From: Halolacustris sp051744345
Lineage (GTDB): Bacteria; Actinomycetota; Humimicrobiia; Humimicrobiales; Humimicrobiaceae
Direction of reading: 5' to 3'
DNA: 64,000 nt
Assembly: GCA_051744345.1 (NCBI GenBank)
Contig: JBNJCW010000001.1
Coordinates: 1-64,000, forward strand
The stretch's first letter is position 1. Each line of letters starts with the position of its first letter. Shown one piece after another: positions 32,901 to 39,837 of the stretch. Under the pieces are notes generated by a model, which was given only the letters and a program-made list of their open reading frames with translations, was not told where the DNA came from and searched no databases. The translations under genes and the position numbers were made by a program.

Positions 32901-33143
32901 AAAATAAGGGAAGGGCGGCCAAACGTAATGGACCTTATAAAAAATGGGGAAGTGGACCTTATAATAAATACGCCGGAGGGAAGCAGCGCCAGAAGCGACG
33001 GTTATTTTCTAAGGACTGCAGCAGTTCTGCATAATGTGCCTTCCATTACCACCATTTCCGGAGCCGCAGCTGCCATTCAGGGAATAAGGGAACTAAGGAC
33101 CAATACCAATATAAGGGTTAAAGCCATACAGGACTATAAATGA
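29931..33143 (+). CDS. carB: Carbamoyl-phosphate synthase large subunit
   Basis: A 1070-residue subunit with two homologous ATP-grasp halves. The first (about 1-400) contains IGSGPIIIGQACEFDYSG and TLGGQTGLN; the second (about 555-935) contains LGSGPNRIGQGIEFDYCC and FGGQTPLKLA. A methylglyoxal-synthase-like regulatory domain (about 940-1070) ends with IRELRTNTNIRVKAIQDYK, the usual allosteric region. It makes carbamoyl phosphate from bicarbonate, ammonia and two ATP. AGGAAGG before ATG 29931. Shared by arginine synthesis. Stop overlaps the pyrK start (ATGA). Confidence 0.95.
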   Translation: MPKRKDLKKIMIIGSGPIIIGQACEFDYSGTQGCKVLKEEGYKVVLVNSNPATIMTDPEFADKTYIEPLTVDFVRKIIKKERPDGLLPTLGGQTGLNIAVALDEQGDLDRYGVELLGANTEVINKAEDRKLFKQAMRGIGLHVPPSGYAHSLEEALAFSRKLKFPLVVRPSFTLGGLGGGVAFNKEEFTETVIRGLDLSPIGRVLIEKSVAGWKEFELEVMRDKADNVVIVCSIENFDPMGVHTGDSITVAPAQTLTDKEYQEMRNASLKIMREIGVETGGSNIQFAINPKNGKLAVIEMNPRVSRSSALASKATGFPIAKIAAKLAIGYTLDEIPNDITKKTPACFEPSIDYVVVKFPRWAFEKFPETDPTLTTRMKSVGEAMAIGRTFKEALQKAIRSLEIDRYGLGADGYNNIVGELLNDKLSVPNQDRIFYIKHAFEIGKSIEEIFSYTKIDPWFLYNIKQLVEFEKQFIQKGIKGLTREGLWEAKRMGYSDIQIASLLGSSEDKVRSLRKQMGINTTFKTVDTCAAEFEAYTPYYYSTYETEDEIKDSKKDKIVILGSGPNRIGQGIEFDYCCVHASFALHEDGYETIMVNCNPETVSTDYDTSDRLYFEPLTFEDVMNVIEAEKPYGVIVQFGGQTPLKLAIRLQEAGVNILGTSPDSIDLAEDRKRFGAMLQDMGIPQPDNGTALNIEEAKEIGKKIGYPVLVRPSYVLGGRAMSIVYNESSLIDYVRNAALVSPDKPILVDKFLERAIEVDVDAVFDGEEIFIGGIMEHIEEAGIHSGDSACVIPPFTLSDDTIGLLRDYTYRIAKKLGVRGLINIQYAIKNSEVYVLEANPRASRTIPFISKSINIPLAKIASRVMTGKKLSELDFERKDSTKLDYFSIKEAVMPFNRFPGIDTVLGPEMKSTGEVMGIDTNFGVAFAKSQIATNQKFPTCGTVFISVSDRDKEHIVDIAKSFMDMNFKIITTKGTGDYLESKQIKCDSVLKIREGRPNVMDLIKNGEVDLIINTPEGSSARSDGYFLRTAAVLHNVPSITTISGAAAAIQGIRELRTNTNIRVKAIQDYK

Positions 33144-33925
33144 AATCTTCAACCGGAGAAATCATAAGCAATTCCAGGGTAGGGGAAGACCTTTACAAGC
33201 TTGAATTTTTTTCCCCTTCCGTATGCAGGAGTGCTGAACCCGGCCAGTTTCTAAATATAAGGTGCTCAGGCCCTGACCAGCTGGATCCTTTGCTGAGGAG
33301 GCCGTTTAGCATTTATGATACAGATGAAAATTTCAATGTGGCAACCATCCTTTACCTGGTAAGGGGAAAAGGCACCAGGTTCCTGTCCCGGCTGGCCAGG
33401 GGAGATATTCTTGATTTCTGCGGCCCGCTTGGCAACCCCGTGCAGCCAGCAGGAGATAAGGTGCTTCTGGTTGCGGGAGGCATAGGCATTGCACCCCTTC
33501 TTTTTTTGGCCAAAGTCTGTATACAGCAAAAAAAAGAGGTATACATGCTGGCGGGGTTTAAGGACCAAAGGTATATGCTGGTGGAAAAGGATATGATGAG
33601 GCTAAACTTAAATTATATGATATATTGTGAACAGGACAGGTGGGCTAACAGGGGCCTGGTAACTGATGGCATCAGCAATATGTCAAAGTATAGCGGTTAT
33701 GAAATATACTGCTGCGGGCCGCTAGAGATGTTAAAGAGTCTTCAGGCAAAACTTGCCGGGGCAAGCAATAAAATTGTGGCCCTTCTTGAGGAAAGGATGG
33801 CTTGCGGTGTAGGAGTGTGCGACGGTTGCGCGGTAAAGGTAAGGGAGGGCCGGGATGGTTTTGGCTACCTTAAGGTATGCAGTGACGGGCCTGCATTTAA
33901 TCTGATGGAGGTTGTCTTTGAGTGA
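33140..33925 (+). CDS. pyrK: Dihydroorotate dehydrogenase electron transfer subunit
   Basis: A 261-residue FAD and 2Fe-2S protein. LLRRPFSIYD near residue 52 binds FAD; LLVAGGIGIAPL near 111 binds NAD(H); the C-terminal CGVGVCDGC and later VCSDGP supply four cluster cysteines. It forms the class 1B dihydroorotate dehydrogenase with PyrD, passing electrons to NAD+, a route used by Gram-positive and anaerobic bacteria that do not need quinones. Coupled to both carB and pyrD by overlapping codons. Confidence 0.92.
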   Translation: MKSSTGEIISNSRVGEDLYKLEFFSPSVCRSAEPGQFLNIRCSGPDQLDPLLRRPFSIYDTDENFNVATILYLVRGKGTRFLSRLARGDILDFCGPLGNPVQPAGDKVLLVAGGIGIAPLLFLAKVCIQQKKEVYMLAGFKDQRYMLVEKDMMRLNLNYMIYCEQDRWANRGLVTDGISNMSKYSGYEIYCCGPLEMLKSLQAKLAGASNKIVALLEERMACGVGVCDGCAVKVREGRDGFGYLKVCSDGPAFNLMEVVFE

Positions 33926-34847
33926 TGCATCTTACCCCCGTCTGGAGGTAAAGCTGGGGGATATAGAGCTCAAAAATCCGGTTATTGCCTGTTCGGGAAC
34001 TTTTGGCAGCGGGATAGAGTACTCTGATTTTTATAATACAGCTTTGCTGGGGGCGGTAACCACCAAAAGCTTTTCACTCCATAAGCGGCAGGGGAATCCC
34101 CCTCCAAGGATTTTTGAAACTGCTTGCGGGATGCTTAATTCTGTCGGGCTGCAGAACGGGGGTATAGATGATTTTTTACACAATCACCTGCCGGCTATAA
34201 GGAAGTTAAACATAAAACCCATACTTTCCATATTTGGAGAAAATATAGAGGAGTTTGAAAAAATTTCTCTGGCAGTAGCGGATATAACCGCAGAACTTCT
34301 GGCAATAGAGCTTAACCTTTCCTGCCCCAATGTGGAAAAAGGGGGAATGGCTTTTTGCAGTCTGCCGCAGGAGGTAGAGGCGGTTACGTCAAAAGTTAAG
34401 CAGACAGTAAAAATTCCTGTCATTGTTAAGCTAAGCCCGAATACAGGGCAGATGGAGCCGGCTGCTGCTGCAGCCAGGGACGGCGGAGCCAGCGCATTAT
34501 CTGTAATTAATACCCTGGTGGGGACAGCTTTTGATATACATACCTTCAAACCCAGGCTTGGGAATATAATGGGAGGCCTTTCCGGTCCGGCCATAAAACC
34601 TGTAGCCCTGGCCAGGGTTTATGAGCTGTGCAGCAAAAAGATCCTCCCGGTTATAGGGATGGGGGGAATCTTTAGCTGGGAAGATGCGGTGGAATTTTTA
34701 ATAGCAGGTGCTGAAGCGGTAGGGATAGGGACGGCTAATTTTGTTGATTACCATGCAGCAGAAAAAATAATTGAGGGCATAGCCGGATACTTAAGGCAGA
34801 AAAATATTGATGATGTTAATAAAATAATAGGAAAGGCATTAAATTGA
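33918..34847 (+). CDS. pyrD: Dihydroorotate dehydrogenase B (NAD+), catalytic subunit
   Basis: A 309-residue FMN barrel enzyme oxidising dihydroorotate to orotate. NPVIACSGTFGSG near the start, catalytic Cys136 in ELNLSCPNVEKGG, VKLSPNTG and GMGGIFSWEDAVEF near the FMN phosphate site are intact. The Cys base is typical of class 1 enzymes. Start TTG 33918, six bases after GGAGG (33907-33911); the TTG at 33912 touches that site and is rejected. Overlaps pyrK by eight bases. Confidence 0.93.
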   Translation: MSDASYPRLEVKLGDIELKNPVIACSGTFGSGIEYSDFYNTALLGAVTTKSFSLHKRQGNPPPRIFETACGMLNSVGLQNGGIDDFLHNHLPAIRKLNIKPILSIFGENIEEFEKISLAVADITAELLAIELNLSCPNVEKGGMAFCSLPQEVEAVTSKVKQTVKIPVIVKLSPNTGQMEPAAAAARDGGASALSVINTLVGTAFDIHTFKPRLGNIMGGLSGPAIKPVALARVYELCSKKILPVIGMGGIFSWEDAVEFLIAGAEAVGIGTANFVDYHAAEKIIEGIAGYLRQKNIDDVNKIIGKALN

Positions 34848-35575
34848 GCAGCAAGAATATAAAATTAGCTGACCGCCTTATAATATCCATCGATGTTTCC
34901 CAGAAACAGCAGGTAACAGAGATGTGCAGGAAGATTTCAGGCAAGGTAAGTACTTTAAAAATCGGCCTGGAGCTTATATACAGCCAGGGGCTTTCCATAG
35001 TGGATACGATAAAAAGCTTCGGGTATAAGGTAATGCTTGATTCAAAACTTCATGATATACCCAATACAGTATCCGGCGCCTGCAGGGCAATAACCTCTCT
35101 GGGGGTCTCGGCGGTAACTGTCCATACCTTGGGAGGTCCCGGGATGATCGGGGATGCCAGAAAGGCAATTGCCGACAGGTCTGAAAAGATGGGGGTTTTT
35201 GCCCCGCTTCTTATGGGGGTTACTGTACTCACCAGCCTGGATGACAGGGATATGGGCATGATGGGGTTTGGAGACGGCTATATGGATACGGTTGCCTGTC
35301 TTGCCTCAATGGGTATTTCAGCCGGTTTGGACGGGATAGTATGTTCACCCAGGGAGGTAAAGGTATTAAGGCAGAAGCTGGGTTCTGATTTTTATATTGC
35401 AACTCCGGGTATCAGGCTAAAAGAGGATAGCAGTGATGACCAGAAAAGGGCAGCCACCCCCCAGCAGGCTTTAGCAGATGGGGCGGATTTTCTGGTGGTA
35501 GGCCGCTCCATAACCGCCAAGAAAGATATCCCGGGTACAATAGACAAATACTTGCATATATTGGGAGGATTTTAA
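34844..35575 (+). CDS. pyrF: Orotidine-5'-phosphate decarboxylase
   Basis: A 243-residue OMP decarboxylase, the last step to UMP. The catalytic Lys/Asp set is in VMLDSKLHDIPNTV near residue 65, SPREVKVLR near 169 and TPGIRLKED near 188; GADFLVVGRSIT forms the phosphate site near the end. Start TTG 34844 overlaps the pyrD stop (TTGA), preceded by GGAAAGG. Short bacterial type. Confidence 0.93.
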   Translation: MSSKNIKLADRLIISIDVSQKQQVTEMCRKISGKVSTLKIGLELIYSQGLSIVDTIKSFGYKVMLDSKLHDIPNTVSGACRAITSLGVSAVTVHTLGGPGMIGDARKAIADRSEKMGVFAPLLMGVTVLTSLDDRDMGMMGFGDGYMDTVACLASMGISAGLDGIVCSPREVKVLRQKLGSDFYIATPGIRLKEDSSDDQKRAATPQQALADGADFLVVGRSITAKKDIPGTIDKYLHILGGF

Positions 35576-35576
35576 T

Positions 35577-36176
35577 ATGCTGAAAGTAATAAAACAGAGC
35601 AAAAACATAAACGTATTAGAAATGCTGGAGAGTTCAGGGGCAATACTGGAGGGCCATTTCAAGCTTACTTCCGGGTACCACAGCGCCTATTACCTCCAGT
35701 GCGCCAAACTTCTTATGCATCCGGACCTTACCCGCAAGCTTGCTGATGAAAGCAGGCGCATGCTGGCAGAGTCGATAAACCTGGATGATATAGACCTGGT
35801 GGTCTCACCTGCCATGGGAGGTATACTGTTTGGTTATATGCTTGCTTACAGATTAGGCAAGGATATGATTTATACAGAGAGGAAAAAAGAGAAAATGGAG
35901 CTCAGGAGGGGATTTAAGTTAAGCGAAGGGCAGAAAGTTGTTATTGCTGAAGACGTAATTACCACCGGCGGCTCGGTAAAAGAGGTGATTGAAATATGCA
36001 GGCAGAACAAGGCAGAGGTTCTGGCTGTTGTATCCATAGTAGACAGGTCAGAGGGGATTGATTTCAAACTTTTCTATAATTTCCTCATCAAGCTTGAAAT
36101 TGATAAATTTTTATCTCAGGAATGCACAATGTGCAGGCAGGGCAAGGCAATAGATACCCCGGGAAGCAGTAAATAG
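35577..36176 (+). CDS. pyrE: Orotate phosphoribosyltransferase
   Basis: A 199-residue enzyme joining PRPP to orotate. The PRPP-binding VIAEDVITTGGSVKEVIE motif is near residue 121; GHFKLTSGYHS near residue 25 and AMGGILFGYMLA near 80 bind substrate. It differs from the common E. coli type in length and N-terminus, matching the Thermus/Gram-positive form. GGAGG precedes ATG 35577. Ends the pyrimidine operon; the next promoter starts mihF about 13 bases on, with no clear hairpin in between. Confidence 0.9.
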   Translation: MLKVIKQSKNINVLEMLESSGAILEGHFKLTSGYHSAYYLQCAKLLMHPDLTRKLADESRRMLAESINLDDIDLVVSPAMGGILFGYMLAYRLGKDMIYTERKKEKMELRRGFKLSEGQKVVIAEDVITTGGSVKEVIEICRQNKAEVLAVVSIVDRSEGIDFKLFYNFLIKLEIDKFLSQECTMCRQGKAIDTPGSSK

Positions 36177-36188
36177 GCTCCGCCCAGA

Positions 36189-36216
36189 TTGTAATTACCC
36201 TATTTTATTGTATACT
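36189..36216 (+). promoter_or_regulatory. Probable promoter for mihF operon
   Basis: TTGTAA (36189-36194) and TATACT (36211-36216) are 16 bases apart, right after the pyrE stop, so transcription would start near 36223, some 23 bases before ATG 36246. It would give the mihF-gmk-rpoZ-coaBC-metK unit expression independent of uracil attenuation. Confidence 0.55.
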
Positions 36217-36245
36217 TTTATAAGCTATGGCAGGGAAAGCAGACA

Positions 36246-36566
36246 ATGTCTTTTAAGAACTTAAGCAAAGAGTCAAGGGAAAAAGCTCTTGTAAAAGCCA
36301 GGCAGATAAGGAAGAGCCGGGCAGAGCTAAAAAAATCCCTGAAGAAGGGAAGAACTGATCTAAAATCTATATTTTTTGATGAAAGAATTTTTAAGCAAAT
36401 CGCTAATATGAAGCTGGTGGAACTGGTAAGCTCCCTTCCGGGAATGGGAAGGGAGAGGGCAGAGCGCATCCTGGTTCAGGAGCTTGGCATAAGCCTGTCC
36501 AAAAGGGCGGGCGGATTGGGGAAAAAACAGAGGCAGCGGTTTTTAAATTATTTTAAAATAAGCTAG
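36246..36566 (+). CDS. mihF: Mycobacterial-type integration host factor
   Basis: A 106-residue helical, strongly basic DNA-binding protein: LSKESREKALVKARQIRKSR at the N-terminus, then the S13-like helix-two-turn-helix region LVSSLPGMGRERAERIL near residues 61-77. This family (mIHF) is a nucleoid protein required for growth and phage L5 integration in mycobacteria, and is essentially confined to Actinomycetota. It lies between pyrE and gmk, as mihF lies just before gmk in Mycobacterium, which backs the assignment. A GGGAAAG ribosome site precedes ATG 36246. Confidence 0.88.
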   Translation: MSFKNLSKESREKALVKARQIRKSRAELKKSLKKGRTDLKSIFFDERIFKQIANMKLVELVSSLPGMGRERAERILVQELGISLSKRAGGLGKKQRQRFLNYFKIS

Positions 36567-36568
36567 TT

Positions 36569-37144
36569 ATGTCAAAAAAAGGAAGATTGTTTATAATATC
36601 CGGACCTTCAGGAGCAGGCAAGAGCACCCTTATAGGTGAGAGCCTGAAAGATTTAAAGGATTTTGAAAAATCTATTTCCTGTACCACCCGCCCCGTCAGG
36701 AGGAATGAGGAAAAAGGGAAACATTACCGGTTTGTGACCGAAGAAAAGTTTAAGGAGATGATAGAAGAGGGAAAGTTGCTGGAATGGGCCAGTTACTGTG
36801 ATTACCTCTACGGAACTCCTGCTGATTTTGTTAACCGGAAACTGCAGGAAGGGATAAACGTCATACTGGAAATAGATGTGCAGGGCGCAATGCAGGTAAA
36901 GGAAAAGGCAGGGGATGCCTATATGATATTTATAGCCCCCACCTCTTTATCCGAGGCAAGGCAAAGGCTTATGGGGAGAGGAACAGATATTGCACCGGAA
37001 ATTGAAAAAAGGCTCGCTGTCGCCGAACAGGAAATGAAATACAAAAAGTACTATGATTGCATAATTGTAAATAACAATTATAATGAAGCTTTGTTAAATT
37101 TAAAGGAAGTGCTAAACAGAGAAAAGGGGAGGAAAAGACCTTGA
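36569..37144 (+). CDS. gmk: Guanylate kinase
   Basis: A 191-residue GMP kinase. P-loop SGPSGAGKSTL (near residue 8), GMP-binding SCTTRPVRRNEEKGKHYRF (near 37) and RLMGRGTDI near the lid (about 131) are intact. It recycles GMP to GDP. Starts two bases after mihF ends; its stop overlaps the TTG of rpoZ. Gene order mihF-gmk-rpoZ-coaBC-metK is the actinobacterial one. Confidence 0.95.
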   Translation: MSKKGRLFIISGPSGAGKSTLIGESLKDLKDFEKSISCTTRPVRRNEEKGKHYRFVTEEKFKEMIEEGKLLEWASYCDYLYGTPADFVNRKLQEGINVILEIDVQGAMQVKEKAGDAYMIFIAPTSLSEARQRLMGRGTDIAPEIEKRLAVAEQEMKYKKYYDCIIVNNNYNEALLNLKEVLNREKGRKRP

Positions 37145-37377
37145 CTAAGATACCATATGTGGATACCTATATAGAGAGAATAGATAATAAATACACTTTA
37201 TGCATAGCAGTAGCCAAAAGGGCCAGAGAGCTGGGAAACTACTTTGCTGCCAAGAGGAATATGGAAAGGGTGAATGTAGTACCCCCGCTTGTAGATATTG
37301 AAAGTAAAGACCCTTTGGAGATAGCATTAAATGAATTTAGAGCAAAAAGTGTAAGTTATATCAGGGCTGGCAGATAA
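37141..37377 (+). CDS. rpoZ: RNA polymerase omega subunit
   Basis: A 78-residue omega subunit, which assists assembly of the beta' subunit. YTLCIAVAKRARELG (near residue 18) is the conserved core helix, followed by PLEIALNEF near residue 60. Start TTG 37141 overlaps the gmk stop codon; it has only the GGGGAGGA site seven to ten bases upstream, inside gmk. Length is normal. Confidence 0.9.
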   Translation: MTKIPYVDTYIERIDNKYTLCIAVAKRARELGNYFAAKRNMERVNVVPPLVDIESKDPLEIALNEFRAKSVSYIRAGR

Positions 37378-37380
37378 TAG

Positions 37381-38601
37381 ATGTCTTCTGTATTTAATGG
37401 AAAAAATATTATTCTTGCTGTAACCGGTTCAATTGCCGCATACAAGGCTGCACAGCTGTGCAGCCTGCTAAAAAAAAAGGGATCGGAAATCTATCCTGTA
37501 ATGACGCCGGATGCGGCCAATTTCATCGGTCCGCTGACTCTAAGCTCCATTGCCGGCAATAAAACCATAATAAGCCAGTATGAGCAGGGTGAAAAAATTT
37601 ATCATATCTCACTGGCCCATAGCGCAGATGCCATGGTTATTGCGCCTGCCAGCGCTAATACTATATCCAAGCTTGCCTGTGGAATTTGCGATAATTTCCT
37701 AACCACCACAGCAATCTCTGCCCGGTGCCCGGTGCTAATGGCACCGGCTATGAACCAGAGCATGTATTTGGAGAAATCTGTGCAAAAAAACATAGAAGAC
37801 CTAAAATCATCAGGAAAATATTTTTTTATTGGTCCCTTACAAGGGAGGCTTGCCTGCGGAGAGAAGGGCACGGGAAAGATGGCTGATCCGGCAATTATTG
37901 CAGAAGAGATTGGCTTTCTCCTACATTACAGTAACCAGCTGAAAGGCAAAAAGGTACTGGTTACTGCCGGAGGAACCAGAGAATACATAGATCCTGTTCG
38001 CTTTATATCCAATCTCTCCAGCGGAAAGATGGGAGCTGCTTTAGCTGAAGAAGCAGAACTTAGGGGAGCAGAAAAGGTTGTACTGGTTACTGCCGGCCAG
38101 GATACCGTCTCCGGTAAGGTGAAAGGGGTTTATGTCCAGACATCGGCACAGATGAAAGAAAAGATACTTGAGGTTTTTGACGACATGGACATTATAATAA
38201 TGGCTGCGGCAGTAAGCGATATAGTGCCGGAGAAAACTTATGACTATAAGTTGAAAAAAAAAGATGATATATTATCAAAAATAAGCTTTAGGATAAATGA
38301 AAATATCCTAAAGCTTCTGGCTGAAAAGAAGGAAAAAGGGCAGCTTTTGATTGGTTTTGCAGCTGAATACGGGCCGGATATGAAAAATGTATCGGAAAGG
38401 ATAAGCGGCAAAAATATAGATGCCGTTATAGCTAATGATATATCCCGGCCGGATATAGGCATGGGCAGCGACTATAACCAGGTTACAATAGTAACCAGGC
38501 AAGGAAAAGAAATAGAGCTTAAAAAAGCAAAAAAAAGGCTGATAGCCAGGCAGATATGGGATCAGCTGATTGAAATTTTTATGGATAAGCAAAAGAGTTA
38601 A
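37381..38601 (+). CDS. coaBC: Bifunctional phosphopantothenoylcysteine decarboxylase/synthetase
   Basis: A 406-residue fusion of CoaC and CoaB, making phosphopantetheine from phosphopantothenate and cysteine. In the N-terminal flavoprotein half, VTGSIAAYKA, catalytic His in LAHSADAMVIAPASA, PAMNQSMY and Cys in GRLACGEKGTGKM are present. The C-terminal half has VTAGGTREYIDPVRF, ISNLSSGKMG and AAAVSD. ATG 37381 is three bases after rpoZ. This arrangement follows actinobacterial gene order. Confidence 0.94.
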   Translation: MSSVFNGKNIILAVTGSIAAYKAAQLCSLLKKKGSEIYPVMTPDAANFIGPLTLSSIAGNKTIISQYEQGEKIYHISLAHSADAMVIAPASANTISKLACGICDNFLTTTAISARCPVLMAPAMNQSMYLEKSVQKNIEDLKSSGKYFFIGPLQGRLACGEKGTGKMADPAIIAEEIGFLLHYSNQLKGKKVLVTAGGTREYIDPVRFISNLSSGKMGAALAEEAELRGAEKVVLVTAGQDTVSGKVKGVYVQTSAQMKEKILEVFDDMDIIIMAAAVSDIVPEKTYDYKLKKKDDILSKISFRINENILKLLAEKKEKGQLLIGFAAEYGPDMKNVSERISGKNIDAVIANDISRPDIGMGSDYNQVTIVTRQGKEIELKKAKKRLIARQIWDQLIEIFMDKQKS

Positions 38602-38613
38602 CAGGGGGCAAAC

Positions 38614-39819
38614 ATGTCAAAAAAGGGTTCTTACTTGTTTACATCAGAGTCAGTAACTGAAGGCCATCCGGATAAAATGGCAGACCAGATATCAGATGCC
38701 ATACTGGATTCAATAATAGCAGAAGACCCAAAATGCAGGACAGCTATAGAAACACTTTTAAAAACCGGCCTGGTGATGGTAGCAGGGGAAGTAACCACTG
38801 AAACTTATGTGGAAATACCGGATATAGTGAGGGAAACCGTCAAGGAAATCGGTTATACAAGGGCAAAATACGGCTTTGATTATGAAACCTGCGGAGTGGT
38901 GGTTTCCATAGGCAGGCAGTCTAAAAATATAGCGCAGGGCGTGGATAAAGCATACGAAGCAAGGATGGGCAATGGCTATGAGGACGAAATTGATTATCAA
39001 GGTGCGGGAGACCAGGGAATGATGTTCGGTTATGCATGCAATGAGACCGAAGAATACATGCCTTTGCCCATACTGCTGGCCCACAAGCTTGCCCACAGGC
39101 TTTCAGAGGTAAGGAAAGCTGGAATACTACCCTACCTCAGGCCGGACGGCAAATCCCAGGTAAGTGTACGGTATGAAAACGGAAAGCCGGTTTATGTGGA
39201 GACCATCGTGCTATCCACCCAGCATGCCCCCAATATTGATATTGAAACCCAGATAAAACCGGACCTGAAGGAGTTTGTGGTAAAGCCTATTATAGCGGAC
39301 AGCCTTCTGTCCAAACAGGTAAAATTATATGTTAACCCTACCGGAGAATTCACTATAGGAGGGCCCATGGGCGATACAGGGCTTACGGGAAGGAAAATAA
39401 TAGTGGATACATATGGAGGGGCAGCCAGGCACGGAGGAGGTGCTTTTTCCGGAAAAGACCCTTCCAAGGTAGACCGTTCTGCAACTTATGCAGCAAGGCA
39501 TGTGGCCAAAAACCTGGTTGCAGCAGGGGCAGCAGAAAAACTGGAGATCGAAATTGCCTATGCTATCGGTGTATCCCATCCGGTTTCCATAATGGTGGAA
39601 ACATTTGGTACTGAAAAGGTGGATACCAACAAGATAGAGAAGGCGGTAAATGAAATTTTTGATTTAAGGCCCGGAGCTATTGTAAGGGATCTGGATCTGC
39701 TCAGGCCTATTTACAAAAAAACGGCAAAATACGGGCATTTTGGGCAGCATGACCGGGACTTTACATGGGAAAAGCTGGATAAGGTAGATGCAGTAAAAGA
39801 AATGCTGGGATTAAAATAA
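38614..39819 (+). CDS. metK: S-adenosylmethionine synthetase
   Basis: A 401-residue SAM synthetase. FTSESVTEGHPDKMADQISD (residues 9-28), GAGDQGMMFGYA near 131 and GGGAFSGKDPSKVDRSA near 271 form the metal, ATP and potassium sites. It supplies the methyl donor used by rsmB, rsmD and trmD in this window, and methylthioadenosine from polyamine synthesis feeds mtnP. No SAM riboswitch is possible in the 12-base gap after coaBC; a GGGGG-rich ribosome site precedes ATG. Confidence 0.95.
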   Translation: MSKKGSYLFTSESVTEGHPDKMADQISDAILDSIIAEDPKCRTAIETLLKTGLVMVAGEVTTETYVEIPDIVRETVKEIGYTRAKYGFDYETCGVVVSIGRQSKNIAQGVDKAYEARMGNGYEDEIDYQGAGDQGMMFGYACNETEEYMPLPILLAHKLAHRLSEVRKAGILPYLRPDGKSQVSVRYENGKPVYVETIVLSTQHAPNIDIETQIKPDLKEFVVKPIIADSLLSKQVKLYVNPTGEFTIGGPMGDTGLTGRKIIVDTYGGAARHGGGAFSGKDPSKVDRSATYAARHVAKNLVAAGAAEKLEIEIAYAIGVSHPVSIMVETFGTEKVDTNKIEKAVNEIFDLRPGAIVRDLDLLRPIYKKTAKYGHFGQHDRDFTWEKLDKVDAVKEMLGLK

Positions 39820-39837
39820 GGTATACCCACCCCATGT

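Noticed and set aside
38602..38613. SAM riboswitch before metK
   Set aside because: The gap to coaBC is only 12 bases.
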